A stretch of DNA of 8,933 nt from DASQUK01 sp046723645. GTDB taxonomy: Bacteria > Actinomycetota > Acidimicrobiia > Acidimicrobiales > VFJN01. The stretch lies in assembly GCA_046723645.1 (NCBI GenBank), contig JBKOUY010000133.1, positions 1 to 8,933 of the forward strand, written 5' to 3'. Below the pieces are notes generated by a model, which was not told the origin of the DNA, made no database searches, and saw nothing but the letters and a program-made list of their open reading frames with translations. The position numbers and the translations under genes are program-made. Positions 6,122 to 8,933 of the stretch are shown piece by piece (the stretch's first letter is position 1; the number at the start of each line of letters is the position of its first letter).

Positions 6122-6146
6122 ATCCCCCCGCAGGGGGATTCGGGCG
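6122..6146 (+). promoter_or_regulatory. 25-bp box facing the kinase operon, candidate response-regulator site
   Basis: The plus-strand partner of the 6069-6093 box. It holds a perfect 7-bp inverted repeat ATCCCCC-CGCA-GGGGGAT (6122-6139) followed by TTCGGGCG. Box centres are 46 bp apart and point away from each other, so each box has the same orientation relative to its own gene. It overlaps the -35 position of the presumed kinase promoter (TACCCT at 6161-6166). A NarL-type dimer would suit a short dyad of this kind; binding is inferred. Confidence 0.55.
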
Positions 6147-6160
6147 GGCGCACCCACCGG

Positions 6161-6166
6161 TACCCT
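6161..6166 (+). promoter_or_regulatory. Putative -10 box of the two-component operon
   Basis: TACCCT fits TANNNT and predicts a transcript start at about 6173, next to the in-frame GTG at 6175 and 11 nt before the ATG at 6184. The mRNA would thus be leaderless or nearly so, which agrees with the absence of a ribosome binding site. No canonical -35; the upstream 25-bp box takes its place. Confidence 0.4.
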
Positions 6167-6183
6167 CGACGTTGGTGTCGTCG

Positions 6184-7392
6184 ATGACCATGGCGCACAA
6201 ACCCCTGGTGGCTCGGCCCAGCTCGGAAGCGCTTGTCGACGCCGCGATCGTGGCCGCGACCCTTGCCGGCACCCTGGCGCTCCTGGCACACGGTGGCATC
6301 GGTGCTTCCCGTCCCGGAGCCGACGTGGACGAGTTCCGCTCGCTCGATGCGATCGGCGTTCTGCTTGCCGCCTGCTCGACGGTGCCGCTCATTGCGTGGC
6401 GTCGGTACCCCTTGGGCGTTTTGGTGGTCACCGCCGGGGCGAGCGCGCTGCTGGCCGGCCTCGGCTATCCACTGGACCTGATGATCGGCCCGACCGCGGC
6501 CCTCTACTTGCTCGCGGTCAGCCGGCCACCGAACTCCACATGGACGCCGCGCACCACCGGCATCGTCCTGGGGCTGCTGGTGGCGTACCTCGCGGCGGCC
6601 GCGGCTGAGCAGGGGTCCTTTCCGGGGAGCGAGCTCCTGCACAGCGGTCTCGCCTGGACGGCCGCCTGGTTCGCCGGCGAGCGCACGCGCCTACGCCGCG
6701 CCCACCTCACCGAGCTTCGCCAACGTGCCCAACGCACCGAGCGCGACGCGGAGCGGGAGCGCCTGCTCGCCGCCGCCGAGGAACGGGCCAGGATCGCCCG
6801 TGACCTCCACGATTCCGCCGGTCACGCGATCAGCGTCATCGCCGTGCGCGCCGGCGCGGCGCGGCTGCGGCACCACGAGGACCCCGAGCGGTCGCTCCGC
6901 GCCCTGGAGGCGATCGAGAACCTGGCGCGGCAGACGGTGAACGAGATCGACCAGATCGTGGGCACGCTGCGCAGGGGCGCCTCGGTGAACGGGGGTCTCG
7001 ACGCCCCGCCGGGGCTGGCGTCCCTCGACGCCCTGATCGGGCACCATCAAGCGGTGGGACTCGACGTCACGCTCGACACGTTGGGCGCCCCCCGAACGTT
7101 GGTGGCGGCCGCCGATCAGGCCACCTACCGCATCCTCCAGGAGGCCCTGACCAATGCCGCCCGCCACGGATCGGGTAGTGCCCACATCGAGCTTGCCTTC
7201 GGCGACGCGGCGGTCGAGATCACCGTCACCAACCCGGTGCTCGCCGCCGGAGAAGCGCAGCCCCACGGTGGTCACGGGCTGATCGGCATGCGCGAGCGCG
7301 CCACCCTGCTCGGCGGCGACCTCGATGCCGTGCGGGTCAACGGCACGTTTCGGGTCCACGCCCGACTCCCGTACCGAGGACACCGCACGTGA
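6184..7392 (+). CDS. Membrane sensor histidine kinase (HisKA_3, NarL-partner type)
   Basis: The 402-residue kinase has an N-terminal membrane domain with about five to six helices (roughly 16-36, 54-72, 77-94, 96-112, 125-141 and 153-165) and no large extracytoplasmic domain, so it probably senses within the membrane or through a partner. A coiled linker rich in Arg and Glu (166-200) leads to the HisKA_3 dimerisation helix with RIARDLHDSAGH, where His209 is the phosphorylation site. The ATPase domain follows, with the N-box ILQEALTNAARHG (317-329) and the G-box GGHGLIGMRER (362-372). This is the DesK/LiaS-like class. The ATG at 6184 was chosen; GTG 6175, TTG 6172 and ATG 6190 are in-frame alternatives, none with a ribosome binding site, and a leaderless start at 6175 is possible. 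Stop overlaps the response regulator start (GTGA). Confidence 0.92.
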   Translation: MTMAHKPLVARPSSEALVDAAIVAATLAGTLALLAHGGIGASRPGADVDEFRSLDAIGVLLAACSTVPLIAWRRYPLGVLVVTAGASALLAGLGYPLDLMIGPTAALYLLAVSRPPNSTWTPRTTGIVLGLLVAYLAAAAAEQGSFPGSELLHSGLAWTAAWFAGERTRLRRAHLTELRQRAQRTERDAERERLLAAAEERARIARDLHDSAGHAISVIAVRAGAARLRHHEDPERSLRALEAIENLARQTVNEIDQIVGTLRRGASVNGGLDAPPGLASLDALIGHHQAVGLDVTLDTLGAPRTLVAAADQATYRILQEALTNAARHGSGSAHIELAFGDAAVEITVTNPVLAAGEAQPHGGHGLIGMRERATLLGGDLDAVRVNGTFRVHARLPYRGHRT

Positions 7393-8045
7393 CCCGCGTG
7401 CTGATCGCCGACGACGACGACCTGATGCGCGCCGGGTTGGCCGAGCTCCTCACCGCCGACCCGGAGATCGACATCGTCGGCCAGGCGTCGACCGGACGCC
7501 AAGCCGTCGAGCGGGCGCGCCGGCTCACGCCCGACGTCGTGCTGATGGACGTCCGCATGCCCGACCTCGACGGCATCGCGGCCACCCGTGAGCTGTCGCG
7601 AACCGCCCCCGGCACGAGAGTCCTGATCCTGACAACCTTCGAACAAGACGACTACATCTTCGGCGCCCTACGGGCCGGGGCCTCGGGGTTCCTGCTCAAA
7701 CGCACACGACCCGAAGAGCTGATCGAGGCAGTGCACACGATTGCTGCCGGCGAGTCGCTGCTCTCGCCGTCCGTCACCCGGCGCGTGATCGACCGCATGG
7801 CCCAGCAGCCGACCCCCGAGCTCTCCGACCGTGCCGCGCTTGACACGCTCACACCGCGCGAGCAGGACGTACTCGTGCTGATCGCGCGGGGCCTGTCGAA
7901 CCGCGAGATCGCCACCGCCCTCGTCGTCGAGGAATCCACCATCAGAACCCACGTCAAGCGCATCCTGATGAAGCTCAACCTCCGCGACCGCGTCCAAGCC
8001 GTGATCTTCGCCTACGAGATCGGCCTCAACCAACCCGTCCCATAG
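7389..8045 (+). CDS. NarL/FixJ-type response regulator
   Basis: The 218-residue protein has a receiver domain (1-120) with the acidic pocket in VLIADDDD (4-11), phospho-acceptor Asp54 in VVLMDVRMPDLDG, the switch Thr in LILTTFEQ (79-86) and conserved Lys104 in FLLKRTRPEEL. A linker leads to a LuxR-type helix-turn-helix (about 153-212) with LTPREQDVLVLIARGLSNREIA and STIRTHVKRILMKLNLRDR, the DNA-recognition helix. All key residues are intact. The GTG start overlaps the kinase stop, so the two are translationally coupled. Likely targets are the two 25-bp boxes in the divergent region in front of the kinase and of the ABC operon; this is inferred from position. The arrangement resembles resistance or envelope-stress systems in which a kinase/regulator pair drives a neighbouring ABC exporter. 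Confidence 0.94.
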   Translation: MTRVLIADDDDLMRAGLAELLTADPEIDIVGQASTGRQAVERARRLTPDVVLMDVRMPDLDGIAATRELSRTAPGTRVLILTTFEQDDYIFGALRAGASGFLLKRTRPEELIEAVHTIAAGESLLSPSVTRRVIDRMAQQPTPELSDRAALDTLTPREQDVLVLIARGLSNREIATALVVEESTIRTHVKRILMKLNLRDRVQAVIFAYEIGLNQPVP

Positions 8046-8131
8046 GGCGGCGCCGAGGGTGAGATCCCGCCGGGTCGGACCGATCGCCGGTGTAATGTCG
8101 ACCTGCTCGACCCGGTAGCTCTCCACGGCGG

Positions 8132-8933
8132 TTAGCTCTCAGGCGGTTTGGTCGCGGGGTCGGCGGCGATCTCGGGCCAGCGTGAGCGGGCGGTGTCGTC
8201 GGCCGGGAAGAAGGATTCGATTCGAAGCTCCTGCGCGGTGACGTCCATCGGCGTGCCAATGGTCGATACCACGGAGAAGAACGACAGCTCGGCGCCGGCG
8301 ACAGCGAAACGCAGATCGACCACAGGCACTTCCGACTTCGACGCGTCGAAGCTGGCGAGCACCTCGGCGACATCGTCTCGGTCCCGCAAGGCAGCGACCA
8401 GCTCGGCCGTGTCGCGGTCGAGCACCCCACCGACGGCTTCCCGCCGGGCTCGTTCGAGGAGTGCCGGCACCACCGATGGCCAGTTGCGGACACTTTGGCG
8501 CACGGGGCCCGGCTCGATCACCAGCCGAAGGACGTTGGCGTCGGCAGGCACCGGTTCGGGTGCGAAGAGACGACCGAAGAGCTGCGTGGCGCCATCGTTG
8601 GCCCGGAGGATGTTCCAGGCGCGATCCACCACGACGGCCGGGAAGGGGTCGTGGCCGGCGAGGATGCTCTTGACCGCCTGCTCGACCCGGGCCATCAGGG
8701 GGCTGTCCAGTGGTTCGAGCGAGTACAGAGGCGCAAAACCCGCGGCTACAAGCAGGTCGTTTCGTTCCCGGAGCGGCACGTCGAGCGCTCGGGCCAAACG
8801 CACCACCATCTGGCGGCTCGGCTGGGCTCGCCCGGTCTCTACGAAGCTCACATAGCGCGGCGTGGTGGCGGCATCGCAGGCCAGGTCGAGCTGGCTCTTG
8901 CCCCGCACCGCGCGCCAGTGACGTAGGAGATCA
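8132..8933 (-). CDS. MmyB-like helix-turn-helix transcriptional regulator (5' end outside window)
   Basis: The 267 visible residues lack the extreme N-terminus: the frame runs open to the right edge, and in-frame codons before the GTG at 8908 read LLRHWRAVRG, the usual opening of the XRE helix-turn-helix of this family, so the real start lies beyond 8933. The DNA-binding domain ends near ETGRAQPSRQMVVRLARAL. The C-terminal part matches the MmyB ligand-binding (MLTR_LBD) domain: NDLLVAAGFAP, VVVDRAWNILRAND, RLVIEPGPVRQSVRNW, PVVDLRFAVAGAELSFFS and ELRIESFFPADD. These regulators bind a small ligand and often control a divergent oxidoreductase gene, which would lie outside the window. It is convergent with the response regulator and probably unrelated to it. 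Stop TAA at 8134-8132. Confidence 0.9.
   Translation of the reverse strand, partial: DLLRHWRAVRGKSQLDLACDAATTPRYVSFVETGRAQPSRQMVVRLARALDVPLRERNDLLVAAGFAPLYSLEPLDSPLMARVEQAVKSILAGHDPFPAVVVDRAWNILRANDGATQLFGRLFAPEPVPADANVLRLVIEPGPVRQSVRNWPSVVPALLERARREAVGGVLDRDTAELVAALRDRDDVAEVLASFDASKSEVPVVDLRFAVAGAELSFFSVVSTIGTPMDVTAQELRIESFFPADDTARSRWPEIAADPATKPPES

Noticed and set aside
6013..6642. N-terminal extension of the ABC ATPase upstream of the GTG at 6012
   Set aside because: The frame stays open, but the translation has no ABC similarity, and it would run through the divergent promoter region and antisense to the kinase membrane domain.
8046..8131. Terminator between the convergent response regulator and MmyB-like genes
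   Set aside because: Only an interrupted dyad (CCGG, TCGG/CCGA, CCGG at 8070-8090), a 5-bp GTCGA/TCGAC repeat (8098-8112) and a TAGCTCTC direct repeat (8117-8124, 8133-8140) are present; none is strong enough to call.

Overview
The window is GC-rich throughout. It shows GTG start codons, ATGA/GTGA stop-start overlaps, several starts without a Shine-Dalgarno sequence (probably leaderless), a deazaflavin (F420)-type enzyme and an MmyB-like regulator. Together these point to an actinobacterium; I cannot name the genus. I see no mobile element, CRISPR array, rRNA or tRNA.

Layout. (1) 74-2470: an azlCD pair (branched-chain amino acid exporter, minus strand, stop and start overlapping) is divergent from a MocR-type regulator, a fusion of a GntR winged helix and a PLP aminotransferase fold. 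The 28-bp gap and the first MocR codons hold a perfect 11-bp inverted repeat, likely the shared operator. (2) 2471-2895: about 420 bp without a convincing gene, with a hairpin after mocR and two small hairpins just before the next gene. (3) 2896-3309: a small F420-dependent nitroreductase-family protein, convergent with the next block. (4) 6012 down to 3341, minus strand: an operon of an ABC ATPase, an ABC-2 permease, a very small single-helix membrane protein (51 aa, 4211-4366) and a SAM-dependent methyltransferase. (5) 6184-8045, plus strand: a membrane histidine kinase and a NarL-type response regulator with overlapping stop and start, divergent from the ABC operon. (6) 8132 to the right edge, minus strand: an MmyB-like helix-turn-helix regulator whose first codons lie outside the window.

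How it may work together. The ABC operon and the two-component operon share a 171-bp divergent control region with two near-identical 25-bp boxes in opposite orientation (21 of 25 bases match), one facing each gene set and each placed about where a -35 element would be. The simplest reading is that the response regulator activates its own operon and the exporter operon, as in envelope-stress or antimicrobial-resistance modules. The less usual parts are the tiny membrane protein and the methyltransferase carried in the same operon. The azlCD/MocR block looks like a separate module that senses an amino acid or PLP-linked metabolite and exports the amino acid.
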